A stretch of DNA of 64,000 nt from contig CAVXVZ010000003.1 in assembly GCA_963765375.1 (NCBI GenBank), forward strand, positions 310,001-374,000. The letters run 5' to 3'. The stretch comes from Roseiarcus sp963765375. Lineage in GTDB: Bacteria > Pseudomonadota > Alphaproteobacteria > Rhizobiales > Beijerinckiaceae. Positions 17,838 to 27,239 of this stretch are shown here, in pieces. How positions within the stretch are numbered: position 1 is the stretch's first letter; each line of letters starts with the position of its first letter. Both the position numbers and the translations under genes were made by a program. The notes under the pieces are model-generated. The model was not told the origin of the DNA. It saw only the letters and a program-made list of their open reading frames with translations, and searched no databases.

Positions 17838-18282
17838 AACACCCCCGGGAGCCACCGCTCGTCAACGTTACTCCCCGATTAGCAGCGGGCGCAACGTTTC
17901 GCAGTCGCTCACTCACGAAGTTTGCCCGACTTTGGCGACTTTGGCAAACCCGCGCGGACGATCCGCCGCTGTCTCCCGATGGTCTTCGTATCGTGGAAAG
18001 CCATGAAATCTATGGGGTTTCCAGGAGAACGCTCTCCTTGCCGAACAGCGAAGATCACGCGCGAGCGCCCGAAAGCGTGCGCCAGCGGTCGGCCCAACTC
18101 CTCACGCAACGAAAGGCGAAAAAAGCCAGATCGCGGCGCACAAAATCTTCAGCATTCCGGCAAATGGTACGGAATCCGTTAGAAGGGCATAAACCCGCCC
18201 GTTGTTTGATGACCGAAGTTTTCACCCAGGGCGCGCGCGGTCTCATCAAGAGCAGCGAGCCCCGACAACTGTGGGCCTTCCC
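17838..18282. other. Intergenic stretch between divergent genes
   Basis: About 445 bp between the leftward glycosyltransferase and the rightward TadG-type gene. Short open frames on both strands overlap each other here, and none has a recognisable family. Promoters for both directions are expected but no convincing -35/-10 pair was identified. Confidence 0.45.
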
Positions 18283-19772
18283 GTGTCGACATTCGGTCTT
18301 CCTCGGCTGTTGCGCAGTCGCGACGGCAATGTCTCGATGATGTATGCGCTGGTCGCTCCAGTGCTGGTGTTTGGCGCCGGCGCGGCGATCGACTACGCCG
18401 GGCGGCGCAGATTCACACAAAGTTGAACGCCGCGGCCGACGCCGCCGCGCTCGCCGCGCTGACGCCGGCGATGCTCCAGCAACCCGCGACAGTGGCCCAA
18501 GCCGCAGCCGTGTCGATGTTCAACGGCCTGACCCAGGGCATCCCGGGCCTGACCCCAGGCGCGACCGAGGTCACCGTCACGATCACCGTCGGCTCGACCG
18601 CGCTCGTGCGCAATGTCGAAGTCAACTACTCGACCTCGGTCAATACGATCTTCGCCCAGGTGCTGGGGGTGAGCGCGTTGCCCGTTCAGGGCGTTTCGGA
18701 GGCGAGCGCGCAGGTTCCGCCCAACATCGACTTTTACGTGCTCCTCGACAACTCACCCTCGATGTCGCTGCCGGCGACCCTGGCCGGCATCACCCAGATG
18801 CAGACCCTGACCACCAATGAAACGACCGGCGGCTGCGCGTTCGCCTGCCACCAGGCCAGCACCAATAACGGCGACACCGCCGGCAATCCTTGCTCCGACG
18901 GCACGGCGCCGACCCTCAACTCGAGCATGAACACGGCCTCGCCGGCCAGCAGCGGGATCTACTGCAACACGTCCAAGCACGGCGCGCAGATCGACAATTA
19001 CGCTCTGGCTCGCAAGAACAGCATCACGCTTCGGCTCGACGAACTGAACAGCGGCATTTCGACCCTGCTTCAGACGGCGTCGACGACCGCGCAATCGACC
19101 CAGTTCTCGACCCCGCCCAACTACCGGTTCTCGATCTACTCGATGGATTCGCTGTGGTCGATTGGTCTCACCCAGCTCATGCCCCTGACCACCAACTATA
19201 TCAGCGGTTGGACCACCGCTTCGGCCAATTTCGGCGTCATGGAGATGTATTCGAACAACAACGATTGCGCGAACTCCGCCTGCTCTTCGAGCACGACGAC
19301 TCCGGGGGGCGACGTCGGCACGAGCTTCGACAATTCCCTCGGCGATCTCAGCCAGGCGACCTACATTCCCAATCCCGGCAACGGCACCAACCAGAGCAGC
19401 GACACGCCACAGGAAGTGCTGTTCATCGTCACCGATGGCGTCGAGGACGAAGAGAGCGGCGGCAGCCGCCTGCAGCAGGCGATCAACGACCTCGGCAGCG
19501 CGCCCGGCGGCAATTCGAGCGGGACCAACTGGTGCACCAAGATCAAGAACCGCGGCATCCAGATTGCGGTCCTCTATACCGACTACCTCCCCGTTCCGGC
19601 CAACAGCTGGTACGAGAGCTGGATCGCCCCGATCCAGTCGGACATCGGCCCGGCGTTGCAGGCCTGCGCCTCGCCAGGCCTTTTCTATGACGCGGCGATC
19701 GGCTCGGACCTCGGGCAGGCGCTGGCGGCGCTGTTCGCCGCGGTGACGAAGTCTGGCCACCTCACTCAATAA
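18283..19772 (+). pseudogene. TadG-type pilus-associated protein with vWA domain, frameshifted as read
   Basis: The N-terminal TadE/G segment (GTG 18283; SRDGNVSMMYALVAPVLVFG, AAIDYAG) is in one frame. The continuation AAQIHTKLNAAADAAALAAL onward is in another from about 18402, a net one-base loss. Joined it gives about 496 aa: a short cytoplasmic tail, one TM helix, then a periplasmic region with a von Willebrand A-type domain whose metal-site motif is DNSPSMS. The rest includes a Cys-containing insert (GGCAFACHQASTNNGDTAGN) and VTDGVEDEES. TadG-like proteins work with the Flp/Tad pilus apparatus. TadE-type genes lie at 20965-22112 on the other strand. Confidence 0.8.
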
Positions 19773-20081
19773 CGGCCGCAGGGCCGGCAAACGCTGACTG
19801 CCGGCGGCTTTTCCCCTCGCCTGCGGGCGTTCGACGCGCCGAAACACGCGGATCGCTGGGACAAGCCTCTCCATGCCGCCGTCGGGACTGTCGGCGGGGT
19901 TCCCATGTCGCGGCTTCCCTGCGACGAACAGCAATCGCGATAACAGCCGTTGACCGCCCGCCGCCGTCAGGCGGCGCGACAACGCGGCGGGCATCGACAA
20001 TTCATCGCCCAAATGCCAGATGGCCGCGAGACCGGGGGGCCGTGGCGCGGCAATCCAATTCTTTCACGAGGCGAAGCGCTG

Positions 20082-20900
20082 ATGCCGACTATCAGGGTGA
20101 ACGGCTACGACATGGCGTTCGTCGAGCGCGGGACCGGCGCGCCCCTGCTTCTCGTGCATGGCACGCTCTGCGACTACCGCCACTGGACGGGGCAGATGGC
20201 GCCGTTCGGGGCGCGCTACCGAACGATCGCCCCGAGCCTCAGGCATTGCTGGCCCGAACATTGGGACGGCGAGGGCGACGATTTCACCGTGCAGCAGCAC
20301 ACCGCGGACGTGGCGAGCTTCATTTCGGCGCTCGAGGCCGGGCCGGTTCATCTGCTTGGTCATTCGCGCGGCGGGCATATCGCGTTCCGCGTGGCGCAGA
20401 ATTTTCCCGCGTCCGTTCGCACGCTGACCCTGGTCGAGCCTGGCGGCGTGCTGGCGGCCGACCTCGAAGCGGGGCTGCCGCCGGCCGCGCCGCTGATCGC
20501 GCTGGGCCCGCTTTACGCGAAGGCGGCGGAGAGGATCGGGCGGGGCGAGATCGACGAGGGGCTTCAGCCGACGATCGACGTGATCGGCGGCCCAGGAACC
20601 TGGGACCGGACGCCGGAATCACGAAAGCAGATGCTTCGCGACAACGCCCGCACCCTGATCGGCCAGATCAAGGAGAAACGCGCCCCGTTCGCGCGCGCCG
20701 ACGCCGAGGCGATCCGCGCGCCGGCGCTGCTGGTCGCCGGCGAACGCTCCCCGGCGTCGTTCCACCGCATCCTCGATGGACTTGAGACGGCGCTCAGGGA
20801 CGTGCGGCGCGCCCTGATTCCCAAGGCGTCCCACTCGTCCAATGTCGACAATCCTGGAGCGTTCGCGCGCGAGGTTCTGGCGTTTCTCGACGGGCGATGA
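20082..20900 (+). CDS. Alpha/beta hydrolase
   Basis: 272-residue alpha/beta hydrolase fold enzyme. The oxyanion-hole region is LLLVHGTLCDYRHW, the nucleophile elbow GHSRGGH (Ser about residue 93), and the C-terminal catalytic His lies in IPKASHSSNVDNPGAF. ATG 20082 matches the usual family start (MPTIRVNGYDMAFVERG) and follows an AGGCGAAG stretch; the longer frame upstream is not family-like. Similar to esterases and epoxide-hydrolase relatives; the substrate is unknown. Confidence 0.88.
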   Translation: MPTIRVNGYDMAFVERGTGAPLLLVHGTLCDYRHWTGQMAPFGARYRTIAPSLRHCWPEHWDGEGDDFTVQQHTADVASFISALEAGPVHLLGHSRGGHIAFRVAQNFPASVRTLTLVEPGGVLAADLEAGLPPAAPLIALGPLYAKAAERIGRGEIDEGLQPTIDVIGGPGTWDRTPESRKQMLRDNARTLIGQIKEKRAPFARADAEAIRAPALLVAGERSPASFHRILDGLETALRDVRRALIPKASHSSNVDNPGAFAREVLAFLDGR

Positions 20901-20964
20901 CGAGCGCGATGTTTCCGTAAGGGTGTGAACACATCGGCTGATCGGCTGCCCCCCGCTCTCCGCG

Positions 20965-21558
20965 TCACTGCACGGTGATCGGGCTCGCGACGCGCGGGAT
21001 CATGATGATCGAATCGTGCAGCGTCATCGTGCCGACCGAGAAATAGAGTCCGGTCGGCTGGAACGGATACTGCACCTCGCCGAGAACGACATAATTGTTG
21101 CCCGAGCCGGAAAAGGCGGCCGCGATCGACGGATCGATCGACAATTGCTGGTTGATCGGGCGCGGTGTTCCGTTGGCGTTGGCCCAGCTGCCGGAGACCG
21201 TGCCGGTCGCGGTCCCGTTCGCGTTGACGGTGACCAGCAATTGCGACACTTCGACCGCGACGCCGGTGGCGCTATAGGGATAGAGGATCAGGTTCGGATA
21301 GGCGAGAATTTGGTTGAGCTCGGCGGCGGTGATGGTGGAGGCGTTGGTGTTGTTGGCCTGGGCGAAGATGTTGGCGACCGTTGTCGCCGCCAGCGTCACC
21401 TTGCGCTGCACCCAATAGTCCTGGCCGCCGTAAACGACGAGGCTCATCAGCATCGCGGCGAACGGCAGGATCAGCGCCAGCTCGATCGCCGCCAGGCCTC
21501 CGGCGTCGGCGAGCAACGCGCGCCCGCTCCGGCGAAGCAATCGCAATCGGCGGATCAT
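20965..21558 (-). CDS. TadE-like pilus assembly protein (downstream gene of pair)
   Basis: 197 residues from ATG 21558. A short basic N-terminus is followed by ADAGGLAAIELALILPFAAM and LMSLVVYGGQ, the TadE signature of one N-terminal helix with a Glu inside the hydrophobic run. The start overlaps the stop of the upstream TadE-like gene (TGATG), so the two are translationally coupled. The rest is periplasmic and beta-rich. TadE proteins are minor pseudopilins of the Flp/Tad pilus. Confidence 0.85.
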   Translation of the reverse strand: MIRRLRLLRRSGRALLADAGGLAAIELALILPFAAMLMSLVVYGGQDYWVQRKVTLAATTVANIFAQANNTNASTITAAELNQILAYPNLILYPYSATGVAVEVSQLLVTVNANGTATGTVSGSWANANGTPRPINQQLSIDPSIAAAFSGSGNNYVVLGEVQYPFQPTGLYFSVGTMTLHDSIIMIPRVASPITVQ

Positions 21559-22112
21559 CACAGCGGCTCGATCCGGAACACCTGGGTCGACGTCATCAGC
21601 ATCTTGCCGTTGCCCATGTTGGCGAAGTTGAGGCCGAGCGGGCCGCCATAGACCGGCCACGGATACATGACCACGAGCAGCATGTCGGTCCCCGAGGCGC
21701 CGGCGTTGGCGCCGACGTCGACTGCCGGTGTGCCGACGAGGTTTCCCTCCGGGTCGAATGTCGGCAGCATGGATGTGAGGTTGGTCGTGCCGGCCGGGAG
21801 CGGCTCGAGCTCGACGGTCACCTGTGAACAGTTGAAGAGCGCGGTCAGCTGGTTGCAGACCTCGGTCTGGAACTGCGCGACCGTCACCGACTCGGTCTGA
21901 TTGGTCAGAACGACCCTCGCCGCCTCTTCCGCCGCCGATTCGAAGAAGGCCTTGACGAGGAAGATCGACGCCGCCTGGAGCGTGGCGAGCACGATGGCGA
22001 TGAAGATCGGAAAGACCAGGGCGAATTCGACCGCCGGCGAGCCGGTCTCGTCATCGGCCAGCTTTCGCCCCAGGCTGCTGACAACAGCGAAGAATTTGCC
22101 TTTTGACCGCAT
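21558..22112 (-). CDS. TadE-like pilus assembly protein (upstream gene of pair)
   Basis: 184 residues. After a basic N-terminus comes DDETGSPAVEFALVFPIFIA and IVLATLQAASIFLV, the TadE motif with conserved Glu in the helix, followed by a periplasmic region with two Cys (CNQLTALFNCSQ). It is one-base overlapped with the second TadE-like gene downstream. With the TadG-type gene at 18283 it forms the pseudopilin subset of a Tad system; the secretion ATPase and prepilin peptidase genes are not in the window. Confidence 0.87.
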   Translation of the reverse strand: MRSKGKFFAVVSSLGRKLADDETGSPAVEFALVFPIFIAIVLATLQAASIFLVKAFFESAAEEAARVVLTNQTESVTVAQFQTEVCNQLTALFNCSQVTVELEPLPAGTTNLTSMLPTFDPEGNLVGTPAVDVGANAGASGTDMLLVVMYPWPVYGGPLGLNFANMGNGKMLMTSTQVFRIEPL

Positions 22113-22350
22113 CGCCGCCTGACCGCAACCTTTGTTTTAGCGGCGCGAATATCTCTCGCGCGCGAAGGCCTTACCCCCGCTCTTATATTCGACGTGTAAT
22201 TTTAGTGAAGATGCGAGCGAATCGGCGCGCAGGTCGAAAGAAATCGGTCTTTCGCCATTAACGTTGCCGGCGCCTTACGATCGACGGCGCCGGCCGCTCT
22301 CGTTTCCGAACGCCCCCTGCCGCTCGACGTTGGCGCCGGCTTGTCGCGGC

Positions 22351-24144
22351 TCAGCGCGACGGTTCAGCCACGGGCTCCGCGCGCGGCTCGGCGCCGTCGC
22401 CAATCGCGCGGATCGTCGGCGCGATCCATGGCCCCTCGATGTCGAGCGTCAAATGGGCGGCGTTTTGCGATTCCGCGCCGGCGGCGTCCGTCTGGACCGC
22501 GTTCACGCGCAGAGCCCATCCTTGGGCGACGAGATCGATCACCCCTTCTAATCCGGCGCTCACGCCGCGGCTCTCCATCGCGCCCCGCGTGACTTGGACG
22601 CGGCCGTTCTCGAGGTTCAGGGAGACGGCGAGCTTGTCGAACGCCGTTCCGCCGAGGCGCATGTCGCGCGCGACGTCGATCGGCCGGCGCTGGCTGCGGC
22701 GCAGCGCCTCCTCCAGGTTGACGCCGACGATCCCGCCGTCCGCCGCCTCCAGCGCCGCCGTTCCGGTCAGGGCGGCGACGGCGGCGGCGGGCGAAACGCC
22801 GGAGGTCTCGATGGAAAATCGCGCCGCGCCGCGCCCGGTCGCCGTCGACCGGCCGAAATCGGCGAGCGCCGCGCCGAGGTCAGCGTCGGTCAGTTCGCCG
22901 CGGGCGCTGAGCTTGAGATCATCGCCGACGCAGGAGAGAGCGGCTTCGCCGTTGACGCGGCCGCCATACGCCGCGGCGTCGATCAGATTCATGCTGAGCT
23001 TGCCGTCCGTGACCATGAGGGACGCGGCCGCGTCGGCGAGATTTCGGCCATAGACGTCGAGGCGGCTGGCCGACAGGCGCAAGTCGAGGTCGAAGGTCTG
23101 CGGCGGAGTGAGCGCGAACGGCTTCGCGCTCCACCCGCCGGATGAGTCGAACAGACGTTGCGGCGGCCCCAGCAGCGGCTCGAGCGCCAGCGTTTCGGCG
23201 GCGAGCGTGCCCGAGACGGCCGGCCGCCCGCCGGGGTCGGCGATCTCGATCGCCCCCTCAAACGTCTGCTCGGCGCTGGTCATCGTCGCGTCGCCGAGCG
23301 TGAGCGCGTCCGGCGCCGCCTTGAGCTTGCCGGACACGGCGATGTCGTTGGCGGCGAGGAAAGGCGGCGGCCGGGCTTCAAGCAAGGCCGCCAAAGCGGC
23401 GATCGAAGGGACAGATGCGGTCATGTCGCCTTCGCCGCCCGGCTTTTCCCCGAGCGCGACCGCGCCGTCAAAGGCAAATTTCGCCAGCGGCGAATCGAGC
23501 GCGAATTGGAATCGGCTCGAGGCGCCCTTCGCCGCCGCTTCCGGATCGCTCAATACTCCAGCGATCGTGATCGGCGCGTTTCGCCACTCCGCCGACAGGT
23601 TGAAACGCAGTTGATTGCCGACTGTCAGCCCGTCGAGGCGGCCCCGGACGTTGGCGATCAGCGTGTCCAGGCCGCGCCTCGCGCCAACGACGCGCAAGAG
23701 CCCATTCGAGAGGCTCAGGCTCGTCAACGGCGCGAGCGCTCCGGCGACGCTCGCGGGCCCAGCCGACCCGGCCGCCGCCGCGGCGAAGGGTGGGCGGTCG
23801 ATGTCCAGCGTCACGGTCGGGCTGACGAGAATGGCGCGGGTGGGGATGAAGCGCCCGCGAGCGAGCTCGACCAGGGACAGGTCGAGCCGCGCGGTCGGCG
23901 CCGTAAGAAGGTTGACGCCGCCGGCGTCGTCGAGGCGCGCATCGACGATCCGCAGGCTGGGCCAGGGGAAGACGGAAAAGGTCGCCGCTTCCGGCGCGCT
24001 CCAATGCAGGCGCGGCGAAGCGCCGAAGGCGGCGTTCAGACTGTCGCCGACCCTTGCCGCCGACAACGGCCAGCGTACAAACCCGCACGCGGCCAGCGCC
24101 AGGATCGACGCGACGGCGCAGCCCCACGCCAAGGCTCGGCGCAT
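22351..24144 (-). CDS. AsmA family protein
   Basis: 597 residues from ATG 24144 (MRRALAWGCAVASILALAAC), an N-terminal signal anchor. AsmA-type features are the long beta-rich periplasmic body and the C-terminal AsmA_2 block: GEAALSCVGDDLKLSARGEL, GTAALEAADGGIVGVNLEEA and LRRSQRRPIDVARDM. AsmA proteins are bridge-like envelope proteins implicated in phospholipid transport and outer-membrane homeostasis. The longer open frame upstream of 24144 is not supported by any start signal. It is monocistronic; the 460 bp upstream are empty. Confidence 0.85.
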   Translation of the reverse strand: MRRALAWGCAVASILALAACGFVRWPLSAARVGDSLNAAFGASPRLHWSAPEAATFSVFPWPSLRIVDARLDDAGGVNLLTAPTARLDLSLVELARGRFIPTRAILVSPTVTLDIDRPPFAAAAAGSAGPASVAGALAPLTSLSLSNGLLRVVGARRGLDTLIANVRGRLDGLTVGNQLRFNLSAEWRNAPITIAGVLSDPEAAAKGASSRFQFALDSPLAKFAFDGAVALGEKPGGEGDMTASVPSIAALAALLEARPPPFLAANDIAVSGKLKAAPDALTLGDATMTSAEQTFEGAIEIADPGGRPAVSGTLAAETLALEPLLGPPQRLFDSSGGWSAKPFALTPPQTFDLDLRLSASRLDVYGRNLADAAASLMVTDGKLSMNLIDAAAYGGRVNGEAALSCVGDDLKLSARGELTDADLGAALADFGRSTATGRGAARFSIETSGVSPAAAVAALTGTAALEAADGGIVGVNLEEALRRSQRRPIDVARDMRLGGTAFDKLAVSLNLENGRVQVTRGAMESRGVSAGLEGVIDLVAQGWALRVNAVQTDAAGAESQNAAHLTLDIEGPWIAPTIRAIGDGAEPRAEPVAEPSR

Positions 24145-24606
24145 GCTCCGAACGCCTCCTTGCAGGCCACCGCGGACGACCGCAGGCGCCGCCGGCGACT
24201 CAGACCGCGAATTGAGCTTCAAGCCGAAAATGCCTGGGAATTCCAATCAGCACAACTCGCGCCGCAGCAACGGACCCGAGCGTAGGCGAACGGTGGACGA
24301 TCGAGCGCCATGGGCGGGCCAAACCTCCGACGGCGGCAATTTTGCTTTCCCCTACGCCGGATCGGGGCCAGTGGCAATTCCGCCGTATCACGATTGCGGC
24401 ATTTGTCATGGCGGCGGGCGCAGACGAGCTTGCGCCCATCCGCGCTCTGCGGCCAAAAAATGGCGGCGGGGAGGCGGACGACCTCCGATCGATCCCGAGG
24501 GCGCCATTAATTCGCTGTTAACCCGTTTCACTCAACGTCACCGGAGGGCGCGCGCGTAACGGCGCTCTGCCCGGGCGTGCAAGCGAAGGCGGAGTTGAGA
24601 GCCCTC
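24145..24606. other. Intergenic stretch, nothing recognised
   Basis: About 460 bp between the divergent AsmA and small hypothetical genes. Short overlapping open frames exist on both strands but show no family features or ribosome-binding sites. A GTTAAC near 24515 is the only AT-rich element that stands out. Confidence 0.5.
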
Positions 24607-24828
24607 ATGCGCAACGATTTTCACATTATCCCCGATGCGGACGACGAGCGAAGGGCCGGCAGCGTTCTTGCCCGCATCTATCACGACATCGGCCTTGCCG
24701 CGGTCGCCGAGGCGTTGAGGCTGCCCTCGGCCAATTTCGAGCCGGAGATGATCGAGTCGCTCGAGCGCGGCGAGTCCTATCTGCTTCGGCCCCGACGTGA
24801 GCTTGCGCAAGCCGGGACGGACGCGTAA
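24607..24828 (+). CDS. Small conserved-type hypothetical protein
   Basis: 73 residues (MRNDFHIIPDADDERRAGSV). Mainly charged and helical with no signal peptide or TM segment. The ATG at 24607 was preferred over an upstream GTG at 24577 because the protein then begins directly with the compact domain. It lies 41 bp upstream of the phosphoesterase gene on the same strand and may be co-transcribed. Function unknown. Confidence 0.55.
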   Translation: MRNDFHIIPDADDERRAGSVLARIYHDIGLAAVAEALRLPSANFEPEMIESLERGESYLLRPRRELAQAGTDA

Positions 24829-24869
24829 GACGGCGGCGGGCGAACGAGCGCCCGACGCGAGCATGATCG

Positions 24870-25790
24870 ATGGCTCTCTTGACCAGGCGCCGGTTTCTCA
24901 CCGGCGCCGGCGTCGCAGCCGCCACGACGCTGTCGTTATCCGGCTACGCGACAGCTTATGAGACCGGCGCGGCGCTTTCGCTCGCCGAATACTCGCCGCG
25001 GCTCCCCAACTGGCCCGAAGACCTCGAGCTTAGGATCGCGGTCGTCGCCGACATTCACGCCTGCTATCCCTGGATGTCGGAAGAGCGCGTCGGCGACATT
25101 GTCGATCTCGCCAACGCCCAGAAGCCGGATCTCACGGTGCTGCTCGGCGACTATGTCTGCACGCATCCGTTCGTTTCGGGCTATGTGCCGCCCGGCGCCT
25201 GGGCCGAGCAACTGGCGCGTCTTGAGGCGCCGCTCGGCGTCTACGCCATTCTCGGCAATCACGACTGGTGGTCGGCGGCCATTCCGACCGATCCCCCCGA
25301 TGGCTCGCGCAGCGTCCGCCGGGCGCTTGCGGCGGCCGGCGTTCCACTGCTCGAAAATCAATCGGTGCGATTGACCCAGCATGGCCGGCCCTTCTGGCTG
25401 ATCGGACTGGGCGACTTGCTGGCGCAATCGCCGCACGGCCGGCGCGGCCATGGCGCCGACGATCTCCCGGCGGCGATGCGCGAAATCGGCGACGACGCGC
25501 CGGCGATCCTGCTTGTCCACGAGCCTTATTTCTTTCCCTGGGTCCCCAACCGGATCGCCTTGACCCTCTCGGGCCACATGCACGGCGGCCAGGTCAATCT
25601 TCCGATCATCGGCTCCCCAGTGCGCCTCCTCAAAGCGCGCTCGGCGAAATTCATCTACGGCGAATACGCGCTGGGCGAACGGCGGATGATCGTCTCGGGA
25701 GGGCTCGGAACGTCATACGCGCCGGTGCGCGTCCTCCGGCCGCCGGAAGTCGTGATGGTGAATCTCGGCGGCGCGGGCTCGCCGGCCTGA
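24870..25790 (+). CDS. Calcineurin-type metallophosphoesterase with Tat-like signal
   Basis: 306 residues. The N-terminus TRRRFLTGAGVAAATTLSLS is a twin-arginine-type signal. The metal-site motifs are in order: VVADIHACYPWM (D-x-H), LLGDYVCTHPF (GD), LGNHDWWSA (GNHD), LLVHEPYFF and SGHMHGGQVNLP (GHxHGGQ). This layout matches YkuE/YaeI-type phosphodiesterases at the periplasmic face of the membrane; the substrate is unknown. Complete and of normal length. Confidence 0.92.
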   Translation: MALLTRRRFLTGAGVAAATTLSLSGYATAYETGAALSLAEYSPRLPNWPEDLELRIAVVADIHACYPWMSEERVGDIVDLANAQKPDLTVLLGDYVCTHPFVSGYVPPGAWAEQLARLEAPLGVYAILGNHDWWSAAIPTDPPDGSRSVRRALAAAGVPLLENQSVRLTQHGRPFWLIGLGDLLAQSPHGRRGHGADDLPAAMREIGDDAPAILLVHEPYFFPWVPNRIALTLSGHMHGGQVNLPIIGSPVRLLKARSAKFIYGEYALGERRMIVSGGLGTSYAPVRVLRPPEVVMVNLGGAGSPA

Positions 25791-25807
25791 GCGACGGCCG
25801 GTCGGTC

Positions 25808-26419
25808 CTACTCGAAGATGACCGGCGCGATCGAGGCGATCAGGAGCGCCGCCATCGTCCAATTGAAGGGCCGCGCGACGCGCGGATCCATGAGCAGGCG
25901 GCTCAGCGAGACTCCGAACACCGTCCAGGCGACACAGCAGGGAACCGCGATCACGGCGCAAAGCGCAGCGATCAAAAGGACGCCGCCGGCGTAGCTGTCG
26001 ACGACGCCGGCATAGGCGGCGAGCGCGCCCAGCGCCATCGCCCAGGCCTTCGGATTGACCCATTGAAAGCCTGCGGCGGCGAAAAAGCCGATCGGCCGCC
26101 CGCCGGGCTCAGCCTTGCCGATCGGCTTGGCGAAAGCGATTCTGAGCGCCAGCCAGACCATATAGAGCGATCCGGCAATTCGAATGACCGGCAGGATCTG
26201 CGGAGAGCGCTCGAAAAGGACGCCAAGCCCAAACCCGACAATGGCGATCATCAGCGCGAAGCCGAGGACGACGCCGACGAGATGGGGCAGCGTGCGGCCG
26301 AATCCATATTTCACCCCTGAAGTCATCAACATCAGGTTGTTCGGTCCAGGCGTGATCGAGGCGACGAACGCGAACGCGGTCAGCGCCCAAAGAATCTCGG
26401 AATGGATGGTCGGCGGCAA
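25808..26419 (-). CDS. LysE/RhtB-family exporter
   Basis: 203-residue inner-membrane exporter with about six TM segments. The family start is FVASITPGPNNLMLMTSGVK, and FQWVNPKAWAMALGALAAY is the second conserved block. LysE/RhtB proteins export amino acids and related metabolites. It lies 27 bp downstream of a TetR-type regulator gene on the same strand, and the regulator may control it. Confidence 0.92.
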   Translation of the reverse strand: MPPTIHSEILWALTAFAFVASITPGPNNLMLMTSGVKYGFGRTLPHLVGVVLGFALMIAIVGFGLGVLFERSPQILPVIRIAGSLYMVWLALRIAFAKPIGKAEPGGRPIGFFAAAGFQWVNPKAWAMALGALAAYAGVVDSYAGGVLLIAALCAVIAVPCCVAWTVFGVSLSRLLMDPRVARPFNWTMAALLIASIAPVIFE

Positions 26420-26446
26420 GGCTTCGCCCGGAATTCGTTCGCGCGC

Positions 26447-27175
26447 TCAGAGCGCGGTCACGTCCTCGCCGCCGCCGTCGTCCTTGCGCGACGGGCGGGC
26501 GCCGCCTCGCCGCGCCCTGCGGCCAGCATCGAAGACCGCCTGCGCGAGCGCGGCGAACGGGCTCGCCAGCGCGCTTATGCGATCGACGCCAGCGGCCGCC
26601 CGCTCGCCCCGCGTGAGGACACGGTCCAGTTCGGCCATGGTCTTGGACAGGGCGGGTTCGTCGTCGTCGAGCCAAATCCGGATCATGCGCGCCCAGGCGA
26701 GCGCCAGGCCCTGGAGCTTGATCGCCCCGGCCGCGCCGTGGGCTTCGATGCCGGCCGCCTCGAGCATGAAGCGCATCGAGGACATCACCACGTGATTCAT
26801 CGCCAACGCCGCGGTGGGCTCGCGCCTGAGCCACGCGGCCGCCTCGCGGACGCCCTCGCGGTAGGGCGCCATCGCCTCCAGCCGCCGCATCAGAATGTCG
26901 AACAGCCGCTCGCGCGGACTCTCGTCGGCGAGTACCTCGCCGTGCTCGGCCAGCACCGCGCGATCGATGCGGCGCGAGAATCCGGCGAGCACCGCCCCCT
27001 TCGAGGGGAACGCGTCGCGGAAATCGGCGAGCGACACGCCCGCCGTCTTGCAGATGTCGCGCACCGAGATGTCCTCGAAGCGCCGCTCCGCGGCAAGCTC
27101 CATCAGCGCGTCGACGATCTTGCCGCGCATGTCGGGCGGTGGCGATTTGGCCTCGCTTTTCGGTTTCGTCGCCAT
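26447..27175 (-). CDS. TetR/AcrR family regulator
   Basis: 242 residues. The N-terminal helix-turn-helix spans about residues 18-62 (ISVRDICKTAGVSLADFRDA). The C-terminal ligand domain contains ARMIRIWLDDDEPALSKTMA and resembles TetR proteins with a COQ9-like C-terminal region. The Arg/Lys/Asp-rich tail is low complexity. Probably co-transcribed with the LysE-type exporter downstream. No palindromic operator was identified in the short region before proC. Confidence 0.88.
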   Translation of the reverse strand: MATKPKSEAKSPPPDMRGKIVDALMELAAERRFEDISVRDICKTAGVSLADFRDAFPSKGAVLAGFSRRIDRAVLAEHGEVLADESPRERLFDILMRRLEAMAPYREGVREAAAWLRREPTAALAMNHVVMSSMRFMLEAAGIEAHGAAGAIKLQGLALAWARMIRIWLDDDEPALSKTMAELDRVLTRGERAAAGVDRISALASPFAALAQAVFDAGRRARRGGARPSRKDDGGGEDVTAL

Positions 27176-27239
27176 GTCGCGCTCCTTTGCTCCTCACGCG
27201 CAATGTACGCGCTTGGCCGCCCGCCGCCAAGGAACCCGG

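Noticed and set aside
16786..17916. The 376-codon frame starting at 17916 as the intact glycosyltransferase
   Set aside because: Its first 120 codons or so are Arg/Ala/Pro-biased and unlike the family, while the neighbouring frame from 17837 encodes a plausible N-terminus; a frameshift near 17553 explains both better.
17909..18182. Small open frames on both strands between the glycosyltransferase and the TadG-type gene
   Set aside because: They overlap each other, have no recognisable family, no ribosome-binding site and no coding bias; kept as an empty intergenic stretch.
24200..24439. 79-codon minus-strand frame upstream of the AsmA gene
   Set aside because: No start signal, no domain, and it sits in a stretch with weak coding character.
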